Shown: positions 1 through 8,383 of the stretch, piece after piece
Position numbering within the stretch: the first letter of the stretch is position 1
Layout of the letters: each line of letters starts with the position of its first letter
DNA from: an uncultured Pseudomonadota bacterium
GTDB taxonomy: Bacteria; Myxococcota_A; UBA796; SXON01
Direction of reading: 5' to 3'
Length of the DNA stretch: 46,327 nucleotides
NCBI GenBank assembly: GCA_903844155.1
Contig: CAIMSU010000154.1
Span: forward strand, 1 to 46,327
The notes under the pieces: model-generated
Database searches by the model: none
Told to the model about the DNA's origin: nothing
The model's input: the letters and a program-made list of their open reading frames with translations, nothing else
Made by a program: the position numbers and the translations under genes

Positions 1-366
1 CCCACTCGCGGCCGCCCTTTGCGGGCGTCCTCCGTGGGCGGGCTACGCCGCCTGAACGCCTTGTCGGCGTTCGCCGTCGCAGTGCTCCGGCCGGCGGCTC
101 CGCGTCGGGCGCGGACGCCCGACCGCGCCAGCCTCGGCGCTGAATTCCCGCAGTTCCAAGGCCACGAACCCCGCCAGCCGGCGAATACGCCGCCTGTCAC
201 GGTTCGTGCGGGGAGCGGCGGGCTGGGGGCCAATCCGGTTCCCCATTTGTGCAATTTCAGGGGGATACAGACGCTATGTTTGCCGAGCGCACGGATTGGC
301 CCCCGCCGCTGCGCTGCCTGGTGTTGGCCCTGGGGCGGTGCCCTGCGACCCTGGGCATCGTCGACC
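1..366. other. Gene-poor left edge with inverted repeats
   Basis: No reading frame here looks like a protein; the open frames are GC-driven and low in complexity. The stretch lies downstream of the minus-strand operon that ends at 367 and may contain its 3' end. Short GC-rich stem-loops are visible: a 7-bp stem at 54-60/66-72, an 8-bp stem at 104-111/116-123, and a 13-bp inverted repeat listed separately. No T-run typical of an intrinsic terminator follows any of them. Confidence 0.5.
225..304. repeat. 80-bp element bounded by perfect 13-bp inverted repeats
   Basis: GGGGGCCAATCCG at 225-237 is matched exactly by its reverse complement at 292-304. Between the arms a second complementary pair, TCCCC at 240-244 and GGGGA at 261-265, could form a nested hairpin. 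The segment between the arms is less GC-rich than its surroundings. It could be a structured RNA, a non-autonomous mobile element (MITE-like) or a protein-binding site. No flanking target-site duplication was found. Confidence 0.6.
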
Positions 367-1770
367 CTACCGCCCGAACAGCTTCGCGAAGAACCCCTTC
401 GCCGCGTTCTCCTTCTCGGCCCGCATCCCACGGAGCCGCTTGAGCTCGGCGAGCGCATCCGGGTTGGACGGGTTGATCTTCAGCGTCTGAATGAACGCCT
501 GCTGCGCCCCGTCGAGATCCCCGCGCGCCTGCCGCATGCGGGCGACAAGCAGGCGCGCCCAGTCGGTCCCCGTGCGGGCCGCGACCTCCTCCAGCTCACG
601 CACCGCCTCATCGACCGCGGGCGAGGTCTTGCCCGGGTTGAGCCGGATCACACAATAGGCCGCGTACGCTCGGACCTGGGTGTGCAGCGGGTCTGCGGCA
701 AGGGCCTGCTTGAGAAGCTCATGCGCCTGCGGGAAGCGCTGGCGGGCGATGTCGAGCTGCGCGAGCGTCAGGAGCCGCTCGGCCTCGAACACCGCCTGGA
801 GCTGCGCGTCCGCCTTCTCCTCGTCGCTCAGCTCCCCCATGATGACGCGACGGGTGTACGCGTCGCGCTTCTTGGGATCACTCAAGACCTCCCAGGCGCC
901 CCGCACGATCTCAAAAAGCTGCTCCGTCTTGGCCTTCGCCTCGGGCGATGCCTGCCCCCACTGGTCGGGATGGAGGCGGGCCGCGAGGGACACGTAGGCG
1001 CGCCGCATCGTCTCTGGCGGGTCTTGCCATTCGACACCGAGGACCTCAAAATGGTTCTGGGCCGCGACGATCCGCGCGTCGTCGATGAGGTCCGTCGCCT
1101 CGTCGGGGTCGAATTGCTCCTCGGTTCGCTCGGCGGACGCCTGGAAGAACCCGGAGGGGCGGTCGCCTCGCCCGCCTTGTCCGAGAATCTTGGGCAGGAC
1201 GGCGGGGTCGGAGTTCGTCTCGATCGCGCCGACCGCGTGGGCCACGGCGAGGGCGGAGCTCACGACGGAGGGGTTTTCGGGCGCGAAGTCGATGACGTCG
1301 TCCGTCGATCGCGAGCCGTCGAGCGCCGTGAGGTACGCGGTCAACGCGGGCGCCCAGGGCACGCCGCCAAGTCGTGAACCGGCGCCGGGGACCGCCCTGG
1401 GAAACGCGTCCATCGGGACGGCGGGAAGGCCGTGGGCAACCTCCCAGAGGGCGAGCGCGACGGGGACGGGTTCGCGAGTGGCGGGCTCGCTCGCGGGATG
1501 GCCGAGGACGGCGCCGTCGCGCTCGGCGAGCAGACCGAGGAGCCGCGTCTGACGCGTGGCAGCGATGAGGTCGGCGGCCACTCCCTGCTCGACGAGCCGC
1601 TCGACGCTCTCGCTCTTCAGGTTCGACTGGACCATGGTGATCTGGCCGGCCTCCAGAAAAACGATTCGCCGGCGCTTGCCGTCCTGCCATTCGATCGCCC
1701 CGGTGACGTTGGACCCCAGCCAACGGCTGAGCACCTCCAGGAACGCGTTGCCGGCGCTGTTCACAGCCAT
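367..1770 (-). CDS. PATAN (DUF4388)/J-domain/TPR protein
   Basis: A 467-residue cytoplasmic protein in three parts. Residues 1-85 resemble a PATAN/DUF4388 domain, an adaptor module common in myxobacterial signalling proteins. Residues 236-308 form a J domain with an intact HPD motif (267-269, in LHPDQW) followed by a typical VLSDPKKRDAY helix, so stimulation of a DnaK/Hsp70 ATPase is plausible. Residues 320-445 are TPR-like helices for protein contacts. The ATG at 1770 overlaps the end of the upstream gene by 10 nt, so the two are translationally coupled and share architecture. The C-terminus is basic (KGFFAKLFGR). The domain calls are firm; the client and pathway are unknown. A role in a signalling or motility complex is inferred from similar domain combinations only. 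Confidence 0.85.
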   Translation of the reverse strand: MAVNSAGNAFLEVLSRWLGSNVTGAIEWQDGKRRRIVFLEAGQITMVQSNLKSESVERLVEQGVAADLIAATRQTRLLGLLAERDGAVLGHPASEPATREPVPVALALWEVAHGLPAVPMDAFPRAVPGAGSRLGGVPWAPALTAYLTALDGSRSTDDVIDFAPENPSVVSSALAVAHAVGAIETNSDPAVLPKILGQGGRGDRPSGFFQASAERTEEQFDPDEATDLIDDARIVAAQNHFEVLGVEWQDPPETMRRAYVSLAARLHPDQWGQASPEAKAKTEQLFEIVRGAWEVLSDPKKRDAYTRRVIMGELSDEEKADAQLQAVFEAERLLTLAQLDIARQRFPQAHELLKQALAADPLHTQVRAYAAYCVIRLNPGKTSPAVDEAVRELEEVAARTGTDWARLLVARMRQARGDLDGAQQAFIQTLKINPSNPDALAELKRLRGMRAEKENAAKGFFAKLFGR

Positions 1771-3614
1771 TTCACAGCCTCCGCACCGGCGGAGCCCGAC
1801 GGTCGGGCGATGAGCGCCCTCAACCCTGCCGCGGCGCGACCGGACTCGGGATTATGCAGGAGGGCAGAGCGGAAACATGCACGTGCCTCGTCGGCCTGGT
1901 CGGGGCGACGGGCGAGCATCTCCCCGAGGTAGACCAGCGCAAGCTCACACGCCGGGTCCGTACGCAGCGCCATCCGCAGCGCGTCCTCTCCCGCGGTCGG
2001 GTCCTCGGGGCACGCGAGCGACCGTGCCCGACCGAGCAGCGCGAGCACCTCCGGGTCGTCCTGCTCGGCCCGGGCAAGCGCAGCGCCGAACACCGGAAGC
2101 GCGGAGGCGGGATGACCCGAAACGAGCAGGTGACGCCCGTGCTCGGCCAGATCGTCCGGGTGCGAGGTGTCGGGCGGAACGTAGCTCCGGGGCCCGCTGC
2201 GCAGCTGCAGACCACGGAGTCGGCCGTCGTACACTGCCCGTCGCGCCGGGTCGGCGAGGACGCGCGCTGCTTCCTGCACGCGGAGCTGGATCTCCCGCAA
2301 GCGTTGGCGGCTTGGACCATCGAGGGCGTTCGCGGTGGCGCGTTCGATCAGGCGGGTGACACGGTCGAGCGCGCCCGCGATCTCGCGTTCTCCCGCTTGC
2401 GGCCCGATCCCGAGCACGGCGTAGTGGCTCGCGTCCGCCATCAGCCGGTGCTCGGCGACAAGCGCGGCGAGCGAATCCTCGCGGGCATCCTCCTCCGTCT
2501 GCGGCATCCCGCTGTCGACCGCGAGCCGGAGCAGCCCATAAGCATACATCAACCCGAGCAGGCGCTCCGCGGCCGCGCCCTCGGCCAGCAGCTCGGACAT
2601 GGACGCGCCGCTGCCGAGCATGCCCCTGACCCGTCGCAGGGTGCGCTGGGGGTCGAGGTGGTCCCACAGCTCCGGGGTGAACGACGGCGCCGTCGCCCTG
2701 GCCGCCCGGAATCCGGTGCCCGGCAGGACCTCCGAGACGCCGCCGAGCCGCCACTCGATCGCGATCGGGTGCACCTCGAACCCGGCAAAGCCGAGGTTCG
2801 GCGTGGGGATGAGGCGCCAACGCCCTGCCGTCGCCCGCCCGGCGCCGATCACCCGCTGGAGCACCTGTTCGCGGAGCGCTCGCTCTACGCTGACGCGGTC
2901 CAGCATCCCACCCTGAACAAGCCGCTCGCCGAGCGTGAGCGCGATCGCGGCGCCTGGTTCGCCCGGTTGCACCAAAGCATCCACGCGATCCCGAGCCACC
3001 ATCCCCAGCTCGGCCAGGATTGCGCCGAAGCTTGTGCTGAGGTCCGAGGAGCGTGCCGCCGCCGGGTAGCCCTGTTGCAGGTACACGCGCACTGCGAGGC
3101 CCTGCTCCGAGTGCACCTCCAGCGCGCCGGTGAAGTGCTCTCGCCAAAGCCGGCGTAGCAACTCGGGGAGCCAGCCGGCGCTGACGGGTCCCCTTTCGGT
3201 TGCGGAGGCCAGAGCGAGCGGCGGCGAGGTGGCCGAGCGATCCCCCGGGTCGCCCCGACGCCCGACGAGACCGCGCAGCAGCTCGTGCACGACCGCCGGC
3301 GTTGTCGGCTTGGCGACGAACGCGTCCGCGCCGGCCGCGAGCGCCGCCGATTCGGCGTCTGCCCGGGCGGAGGCGACGACGAGCGGCATGGTGGCTGCGT
3401 GCGGTTGAAGTCGGATCTGGGCGCACACCGCCAGGCCGTCCAGCCCCGGAAGGACGAGGTCGGCCAGGACGGCGTCCGGGGGGTCGTCCAACACCGCTCG
3501 CAATGCTGCGACCCCGTCCGCCTCGACCCGGACGGTCCAACCCAATGCCCGGAGCGCATCGCCGAGGACGGCGGCGGCGACCGGGTCATCTTCAAGCAGC
3601 AGCAGGGACGGCAC
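1761..3614 (-). CDS. Receiver/PATAN/degenerate J-domain/TPR regulator
   Basis: A 617-residue protein from a GTG at 3614, chosen because it places [10 protein letters not shown] at the N-terminus exactly where receiver domains begin; the frame is open further upstream but that extension has low complexity. Residues 3-120 are a receiver with acidic pocket E8-D10, phosphoacceptor D52 and K102. Residues 147-290 resemble PATAN/DUF4388. Residues 397-467 look like a J domain (HYAVLGIG at the start, [12 protein letters not shown] at the end), but the HPD tripeptide is absent. Residues 485-600 are TPR-like. Phosphorylation presumably controls the PATAN/TPR scaffold, since no DNA-binding or enzymatic output domain is seen. 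It is the upstream partner of the HPD-containing protein at 367-1770, with which it overlaps by 10 nt. The cognate kinase is not evident. Confidence 0.82.
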   Translation of the reverse strand: MPSLLLLEDDPVAAAVLGDALRALGWTVRVEADGVAALRAVLDDPPDAVLADLVLPGLDGLAVCAQIRLQPHAATMPLVVASARADAESAALAAGADAFVAKPTTPAVVHELLRGLVGRRGDPGDRSATSPPLALASATERGPVSAGWLPELLRRLWREHFTGALEVHSEQGLAVRVYLQQGYPAAARSSDLSTSFGAILAELGMVARDRVDALVQPGEPGAAIALTLGERLVQGGMLDRVSVERALREQVLQRVIGAGRATAGRWRLIPTPNLGFAGFEVHPIAIEWRLGGVSEVLPGTGFRAARATAPSFTPELWDHLDPQRTLRRVRGMLGSGASMSELLAEGAAAERLLGLMYAYGLLRLAVDSGMPQTEEDAREDSLAALVAEHRLMADASHYAVLGIGPQAGEREIAGALDRVTRLIERATANALDGPSRQRLREIQLRVQEAARVLADPARRAVYDGRLRGLQLRSGPRSYVPPDTSHPDDLAEHGRHLLVSGHPASALPVFGAALARAEQDDPEVLALLGRARSLACPEDPTAGEDALRMALRTDPACELALVYLGEMLARRPDQADEARACFRSALLHNPESGRAAAGLRALIARPSGSAGAEAVKWL

Positions 3615-3841
3615 GCGGTCTCCGGAGCCCGGAGGATATCGCGGTCCGGGGGCCGTTGCCGAGGCTCCGAAAGTACGCAAGGCGGAAGTACCTGAATTCA
3701 CGCGGATACCGTTACGGAGTGCCAGCAGCGTCGGCCTGGGCTGCCGCGACGTTCGGCGGCGTCGAAAATCCTGCGGGCTCCGCGGCTCCCCGGACAATTT
3801 CTGGCAGGGCCGCGTGCTACCTTCGACGAAACGGAGTCATC

Positions 3842-4450
3842 ATGGTCAACAAGGTCATCCTCATCGGCAGGCTCGGGCAGGACCCGGAGGTGCGTTCAAC
3901 CGCGGGCGGGCAGACCGTCGCGAAGCTCAATCTGGCGACCAGCGAAAAGTTCAAGGACAAAGATGGGAATTTGCAGGAGCGGACGGAGTGGCATCGCATC
4001 GTGGTGTGGGGCCGGACCGCCGAAATCGTCCAGCAATACTGCAAGAAGGGCAAGCAGCTCTACATCGAAGGCCGGCTGCAGACGCAGAAGTGGCAGGACA
4101 AAGAAGGGAAGGACCGGTACACCACCGAGATCGTGGCCGACACCGTGAAGTTCCTCGGTGGGGGCGAGGGTGGCGGCGGCGGCGGTGAGGAGGGCGGCGG
4201 TCGCGGCGGCGGCGGTGGCGGCTACGGCGGAGGCGGTCAAGGTGGCGGAGGAGGCCAGGGCGGCGGCCGAGGGAACTACGGCGGCGGTGGCGCTCCACGC
4301 GGGAATTACGGCGGCGGTGACCGGGGCGGACCGTCGGGTGGCGGCGATCGCGGCGGGCCCGCGGGTGGCGGCGATCGCGGCGGGCCGGGTGGGGCCGGCG
4401 GCGGGTTTGACGACGGGCCGATGCCAGGTGATGACGACATCCCGTTCTAG
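3842..4450 (+). CDS. ssb: Single-stranded DNA-binding protein SSB
   Basis: A 202-residue SSB. Residues 1-106 are the OB fold with the family signature [16 protein letters not shown] at the start, then [10 protein letters not shown] and YIEGRLQT. Residues 107-190 form a very glycine-rich linker containing three consecutive GGGDRGGP units, and the protein ends in the acidic tip DDDIPF that recruits replication and repair partners. It binds single-stranded DNA, normally as a tetramer, in replication, repair and recombination. The ATG at 3842 is preceded by ACGGAG at suitable spacing; the frame continues far upstream but without SSB similarity. It is divergent from the receiver gene at 3614 across 227 bp and convergent with the small gene ending at 4458. 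Confidence 0.97.
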   Translation: MVNKVILIGRLGQDPEVRSTAGGQTVAKLNLATSEKFKDKDGNLQERTEWHRIVVWGRTAEIVQQYCKKGKQLYIEGRLQTQKWQDKEGKDRYTTEIVADTVKFLGGGEGGGGGGEEGGGRGGGGGGYGGGGQGGGGGQGGGRGNYGGGGAPRGNYGGGDRGGPSGGGDRGGPAGGGDRGGPGGAGGGFDDGPMPGDDDIPF

Positions 4451-4457
4451 CGGACCC

Positions 4458-4733
4458 CTACTTCGCCTGCGCCTCGACCTGTTCGCGCAAATCCTCGGTC
4501 ACGAAGTCCAGAAGCGTCGTTGAGAGCTCGATGATCTGCTGGTGAGTGAAGTGTTCCGAGCGGAGGTGCCGGTAGAAGCTGCGGGCGACGGACCGGTTGC
4601 GGTTCTTCAGGAGCTCGTCTTCGGTGCGGGTCGTCGGCGGGAGGGTCACGTGCACAAGGGCCTCAAGGGTTCGGTGGGGGAGTAGCAAGCCGCGTGCCGT
4701 CAAGAGTTCCCGCGGTCGGCTACGCAGAATCAA
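4458..4733 (-). CDS. Small hypothetical helical protein
   Basis: A short protein of up to 91 residues (TTG at 4733), rich in charged residues, ending LLDFVTEDLREQVEAQAK. The C-terminal two thirds (NRSVARSFYRHLRSEHFTHQ onward) have the balanced composition of a real, probably all-helical protein. The first 25 residues are basic and less convincing; a GTG at 4655 with a GAGG upstream would give 65 residues and is an equally good start. It lies 62 bp downstream of the Rossmann protein on the same strand and probably shares its operon. I recognise no family and do not assign a function. Confidence 0.6.
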   Translation of the reverse strand: MILRSRPRELLTARGLLLPHRTLEALVHVTLPPTTRTEDELLKNRNRSVARSFYRHLRSEHFTHQQIIELSTTLLDFVTEDLREQVEAQAK

Positions 4734-4801
4734 GCACTTGCGATTCCGACTGCGTAGTCAGAGCCGCGATCGGGGTGCGCGGGGTGCGTAAGCGACTACG
4801 C
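4720..4801 (-). promoter_or_regulatory. Three complementary arms that could form alternative hairpins
   Basis: CTACGCA (4720-4726), TGCGTAGTC (4751-4759) and GACTACGC (4794-4801) are mutually complementary. The middle arm can pair with either outer arm but not both. On the minus-strand mRNA the first arm contains the TAG stop of the upstream gene, and the third lies just inside the 91-residue reading of the small gene. A ribosome terminating on the first arm would leave arms two and three free to pair around the TTG start. This is inference from complementarity alone. Confidence 0.3.
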
Positions 4802-5440
4802 GCCGCCGATGCCAAATCGGCGGCGAACGCCCCAACGCGCGTCGTCCCAGTCGTCCCCGGGCGGGTCCGGTGGGACCGGGCCGCCTCGCCGCCAACTGGG
4901 GGTGCAGGCTCCGCGCTCGCGCTGGGCGAGGGCGTTGGCGAACGCGCTGCGGTCGAGGAGGGCGGGGCCGCGCACGCGCGTGACCGGGCCGAGGTCCGGG
5001 TCGAGGGCCACACGGGCGACGTCTTCGGCCCAGATCCACCTGCGCTCCGGGAGGTCGCGCGGGATGTGACCGGCCTGCCCGCGGCGCATCGCGTCCAGGA
5101 CGGGCTGGATCGAGCGCTCGTGCAGATCCCAGGCGGGGCCGCAGACGACGGAGGGCGTTCCGGCCACCCCCAGCGGCCCGACCACGACGACCCTGGCGCC
5201 GGGCGGCAGCAGTCCGGTGAGCGCGGCGACGTCGCTGGCCCCCACACAGAGGATGAGACGAGCGGCCCGCGCCCATTCGCTGCGCACGGGGTCCCGGCCG
5301 AGTTCAAAACGCACCCACAGCCCTGCGTGCTGACGTTGGGTGCGCGAAGCGACGATCACCGAGCGGGTCCGGGCCGCCACCCGGGCCACGGCGGCGCCGA
5401 GCACGCCCCCGCCGATCACCACAACGCCGGCCTCAGCCAA
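4796..5440 (-). CDS. Rossmann-fold NAD(P)-binding protein, epimerase/reductase-like
   Basis: A 214-residue protein starting with VVVIGGGVLGAAVARVAA, a dinucleotide-binding glycine motif at the N-terminus. The middle has short beta-alpha units typical of SDR-extended or atypical epimerase-like proteins, but no YxxxK catalytic pair is visible, so dehydrogenase activity cannot be assigned. The start is TTG at 5440, overlapping the end of the PHP gene by 8 nt; a GTG a few codons later would also keep the glycine motif. The C-terminus (from about residue 180) is Pro/Gly-rich and probably disordered. Its position behind a PHP phosphoesterase suggests shared nucleotide- or cofactor-related metabolism, but that is a guess. 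Confidence 0.72.
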   Translation of the reverse strand: MAEAGVVVIGGGVLGAAVARVAARTRSVIVASRTQRQHAGLWVRFELGRDPVRSEWARAARLILCVGASDVAALTGLLPPGARVVVVGPLGVAGTPSVVCGPAWDLHERSIQPVLDAMRRGQAGHIPRDLPERRWIWAEDVARVALDPDLGPVTRVRGPALLDRSAFANALAQRERGACTPSWRRGGPVPPDPPGDDWDDARWGVRRRFGIGGA

Positions 5441-6251
5441 GCGCGGCCAGCCACCGGTCGGCGTGCTCGCCCGAGAGCGCGAAGTGCCCGAAGTCGTCGG
5501 TCCAACCGTGCCAATCGCTCCCGCCGGTGATCAGGAGCTTGTGTTTGGCCGCGAGGCGCTTCAACCCGTTGCCCGTCGGCTTGTCCGTGCGCGGGCGGAT
5601 CGCCTCGAGCGCCTGCAGGCCCGCGGCCGCGAAGGTCGTCACGTGGAGTTGAGCGGCGTTGAGCGGCGGGTGGGCCCACGAGGTGAAGCCGCCGGCGGCC
5701 CGCGCGATGGCAATCGCGTCGGTGTAGGCGAGATCGCAGATCGGGACGATGCGCGGATCCTTGAGGAGCGTGTAGCACTCCTGCCAGGTGTGGGTGGCAC
5801 CGGCGGCGTCCGGGTGCGCCATGAGCGCCGAGGCGAGGTGGTGACGGGTCAGCGCCCTGCGCCCCGCCAGGGCCTCGGCTGGCGCGCGGTCAGGCAGGCC
5901 GAGCGTGGTGCAGCTCGCGTCGAATCGTCGGGCGCGGAAGCGGGCGCGCTCAGCGCAGAAGTCGGCGAAGCCAGAGGGCATCTCGCCCGGGAAGTAGACG
6001 AGGAGGTGATACTCGACGCCCTCATGGGCGCCGGTGATCTCGGCACCGTGGATCAGGCGCAGGGGGCGCGCTGGCTTTCCGGGGGCGTCCGGCCGGTCGA
6101 CGAGACCGCAGGGCAGCACGGGCGCCAGGTCGTGGTCCGTGAGCGCCAGCACGTCCAGGTTGCCGGCGAGCGCTCGCGCCAGCACGTCCGACGCCGGATA
6201 TCGACCATCGGACGCGGCGGAGTGGCAGTGCAGGTCGAGGCGCGCGGACAT
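5433..6251 (-). CDS. PHP-domain phosphoesterase (YciV/RNase AM-like)
   Basis: A 272-residue PHP-domain protein. The metal-binding motifs are all present and in order: DLHCHSAASDG near the N-terminus, ALTDHD at about 38, GAEIT at about 70, SWAHPP in the second half and GSDWHGW near the C-terminus. Proteins of this size and motif set act as 3',5'-nucleoside bisphosphate phosphatases or 5'-3' exonucleases on short RNAs using a three-metal centre; the exact substrate cannot be read from sequence. ATG at 6251 is preferred; a TTG one codon earlier is possible. It is the first gene of a three-gene minus-strand unit and is divergent from the molybdopterin gene at 6368. Confidence 0.88.
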   Translation of the reverse strand: MSARLDLHCHSAASDGRYPASDVLARALAGNLDVLALTDHDLAPVLPCGLVDRPDAPGKPARPLRLIHGAEITGAHEGVEYHLLVYFPGEMPSGFADFCAERARFRARRFDASCTTLGLPDRAPAEALAGRRALTRHHLASALMAHPDAAGATHTWQECYTLLKDPRIVPICDLAYTDAIAIARAAGGFTSWAHPPLNAAQLHVTTFAAAGLQALEAIRPRTDKPTGNGLKRLAAKHKLLITGGSDWHGWTDDFGHFALSGEHADRWLAALG

Positions 6252-6367
6252 CAAAAGGGGCTATGCGATGCTGCGGCGGTAGTCGAGGACGTCAGACCCG
6301 CAACAAACAGCGCATGGCGCGCCGCCCGCGGTGGGAATGGCTCCTCGACTTCGCTACACTCCCGCGC

Positions 6368-8356
6368 ATGCCGCCGAGCGCACCCGAGACCCCGACCTGG
6401 ACCCGAAGCGACGCCCACTTTCAGCCTGTCCTGGCGCGGGTGGAGGGCGGGGCCGTGACCAGCGTGAGCGCAGTCATCCCAGGCGCGCCGCCGGCAACGT
6501 TGCCAGCATCGCGGGCGAGGTTGCTGCGACCGCAAAAGCGGGTGGGCGCCCGCCTCGAAGACGTCTCCTGGGAGGCGGCGATCCGGGAGATCGGCGACCG
6601 GATGCGGGCGATCCGCGCGCAAGGCGGCGAGACGGCCACCCTCGCTGGGGCCCGGATCGCGACCGACAGCAGCGCTGTGGTGCGGATCCTCGCGACCCAG
6701 ATGGCGCTCGGCGCGGCGAGCCTGCACACGCACCTGGCGGACCATGGCGGGCCGATGGTGCGGGCGTCGGAGCTGGTGGTGGGTCACCCGGTCCTGCTCC
6801 AGGCCGACGTTGCGCGTGCACACTATGCCGTGCTGATGGGGTCGAACCAGTCGACGGCGGGCTGGGGACCGTTGCAAGTGGCTCCGGGCATGGAGCGCGA
6901 GCTGGCCCAGGCCCGCAAGGTCAAGAGCAACAAGCTCATCGCAGTCGACGCGCGCCGGCCGGCCCTCGCGCAAGGTGCTGATCAGCACCTCCCTATTCGT
7001 CCGGGCACCGATCTCTACTTCCTGCTCGGGATGTCGCGGCACATCCTCGACAATGGCTGGCGCGACGTCCAATACACGGACGACTGGACCCTCGGTCTCG
7101 CCGAATTTACCGCGGCGCTCGCCCCGTGGACGGTCGACCGCTGCGCCGACCTCTGCGGGGTACCGGCGGGCGATCTCGGTGGCATCGCGCTGAAGTTCAG
7201 CCGGGCGGCCATGGCCGTCGCCCACCTTTCGCCGCAGGCTCTGCGCGGCCCGAACGCCACGCTGACCGCGTGGGCGTCGCTCGTCCTTCACGCGCTGACC
7301 GCCAACCTGCTGCGTCCCGGCGGGCTTTACGAGAACCGCGGGACGGGCCCGGCCTCAGCGCTCATGGCCGAGTTCGGGAGCGCGAAGGCGCCCGATCTCT
7401 GCGGGCGGCCCATGTTGCTCGCGCAGGCCAGCGCGCATCTGCTGCCGGAACGGATCCTCACCCCGGGTCACGCCCAGGTGAAAGGCCTGCTCTGCCTCGC
7501 GGCCGACCCGCGCAGAGAGCTGTGCGGCAGCCGCGTCGACGACGCCCTGCGCGCGCTCGATCTGCTTGTCGTCGTCGACACCAGCGCCTCCGCCACCTCG
7601 ATGCTGGCGCACTTCGTCCTCCCCACGCTCACGCCGCTCGAGCGCGATGACGTCCATCTCCTCGACACCGTCGTCCTCCCCCGGCGGGAGGTGTCGTGGA
7701 CCCCGGCGCTCGTCGCTGCGCCCGGGGAGGCCCGGTCGACCGACCAGATCGTTCGCGACCTCGCTCGGACCCAGCGCCCCTCGCTGAAGAGCCCCTTCGG
7801 TGCGCACGTCCGGCTCCGCGCCGCCCTGGTCGCCCGCGGCGAGACGTCCACCTGGGTGGACCGCGCCCTCGCCAGCACGCCTGCGCACTCGCTCGCGGCC
7901 CTCCGCAGCGCACCCTGGGACGGCGGCGACGTCGACCGCGCGACCTGGCGACTCGGGTTCGACGACAACCGGTTCCGGCTCTTCCCCGAGCCGATTGCGC
8001 GTGCGCTCGCCGACCTCACGCCGACGACCGCCTCGCCCGGTCAGACCCATTGGCTGGTGTCTTCGGCGAGCCGCGACGCCTGGCTGTCCGCCGTCGACCG
8101 TCCCGTCGACGCAGACCCGGGCGCCACGCTGCACCCCGACGCCGGTTTTGCCGAAGGTGAGCGGGTCACCGTGCGCACGAGCGCCGGGGCTGTCACCGCG
8201 ACGGTTCATCTCGACGCCAGCCTTCGTCCCGACACCGTCGATCTGCCCGCTGGCTACGCCGTGGACGTGGCACGGGTGGTCCCCGAGGACATGCTCGACA
8301 GTTTTGTCGGCACGCCCGCGTGGGACGGGCTCGGCTGCACGCTCTCACGGGGGTGA
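6368..8356 (+). CDS. Molybdopterin-oxidoreductase-like protein lacking Fe-S ligands
   Basis: A 662-residue protein of the formate dehydrogenase/DMSO reductase superfamily. Recognisable segments include an AVLMGSNQS-type cofactor loop, LIAVDARRPALAQGADQHLPI followed by RPGTDLYFLLGM, LLVVVDTSASATSMLAHFVL, and a C-terminal DPGATLHPDAGFAEGERV region resembling the molybdopterin dinucleotide-binding domain. The usual N-terminal CxxCxxxC cluster motif is missing, and no Cys, SeC or Ser stands clearly at the molybdenum-ligand position. ATG at 6368 is used because preceding codons (from 6263) show no similarity. It may be a redox enzyme with an atypical centre, a subunit needing a partner, or a non-redox derivative. 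No electron-transfer subunit is adjacent. Confidence 0.8.
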   Translation: MPPSAPETPTWTRSDAHFQPVLARVEGGAVTSVSAVIPGAPPATLPASRARLLRPQKRVGARLEDVSWEAAIREIGDRMRAIRAQGGETATLAGARIATDSSAVVRILATQMALGAASLHTHLADHGGPMVRASELVVGHPVLLQADVARAHYAVLMGSNQSTAGWGPLQVAPGMERELAQARKVKSNKLIAVDARRPALAQGADQHLPIRPGTDLYFLLGMSRHILDNGWRDVQYTDDWTLGLAEFTAALAPWTVDRCADLCGVPAGDLGGIALKFSRAAMAVAHLSPQALRGPNATLTAWASLVLHALTANLLRPGGLYENRGTGPASALMAEFGSAKAPDLCGRPMLLAQASAHLLPERILTPGHAQVKGLLCLAADPRRELCGSRVDDALRALDLLVVVDTSASATSMLAHFVLPTLTPLERDDVHLLDTVVLPRREVSWTPALVAAPGEARSTDQIVRDLARTQRPSLKSPFGAHVRLRAALVARGETSTWVDRALASTPAHSLAALRSAPWDGGDVDRATWRLGFDDNRFRLFPEPIARALADLTPTTASPGQTHWLVSSASRDAWLSAVDRPVDADPGATLHPDAGFAEGERVTVRTSAGAVTATVHLDASLRPDTVDLPAGYAVDVARVVPEDMLDSFVGTPAWDGLGCTLSRG

Positions 8357-8383
8357 CGGCGCTGCGCCGGATACACTCTGCAG

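Noticed and set aside
1854-3158. A 434-residue plus-strand frame inside the receiver/PATAN gene
   Set aside because: Antisense to a gene with clear domains; composition is typical of shadow frames.
3200-3841. N-terminal extension of SSB in the same frame
   Set aside because: It is Arg/Pro-rich shadow sequence of the neighbouring gene; SSB similarity and the ribosome site begin at 3842.
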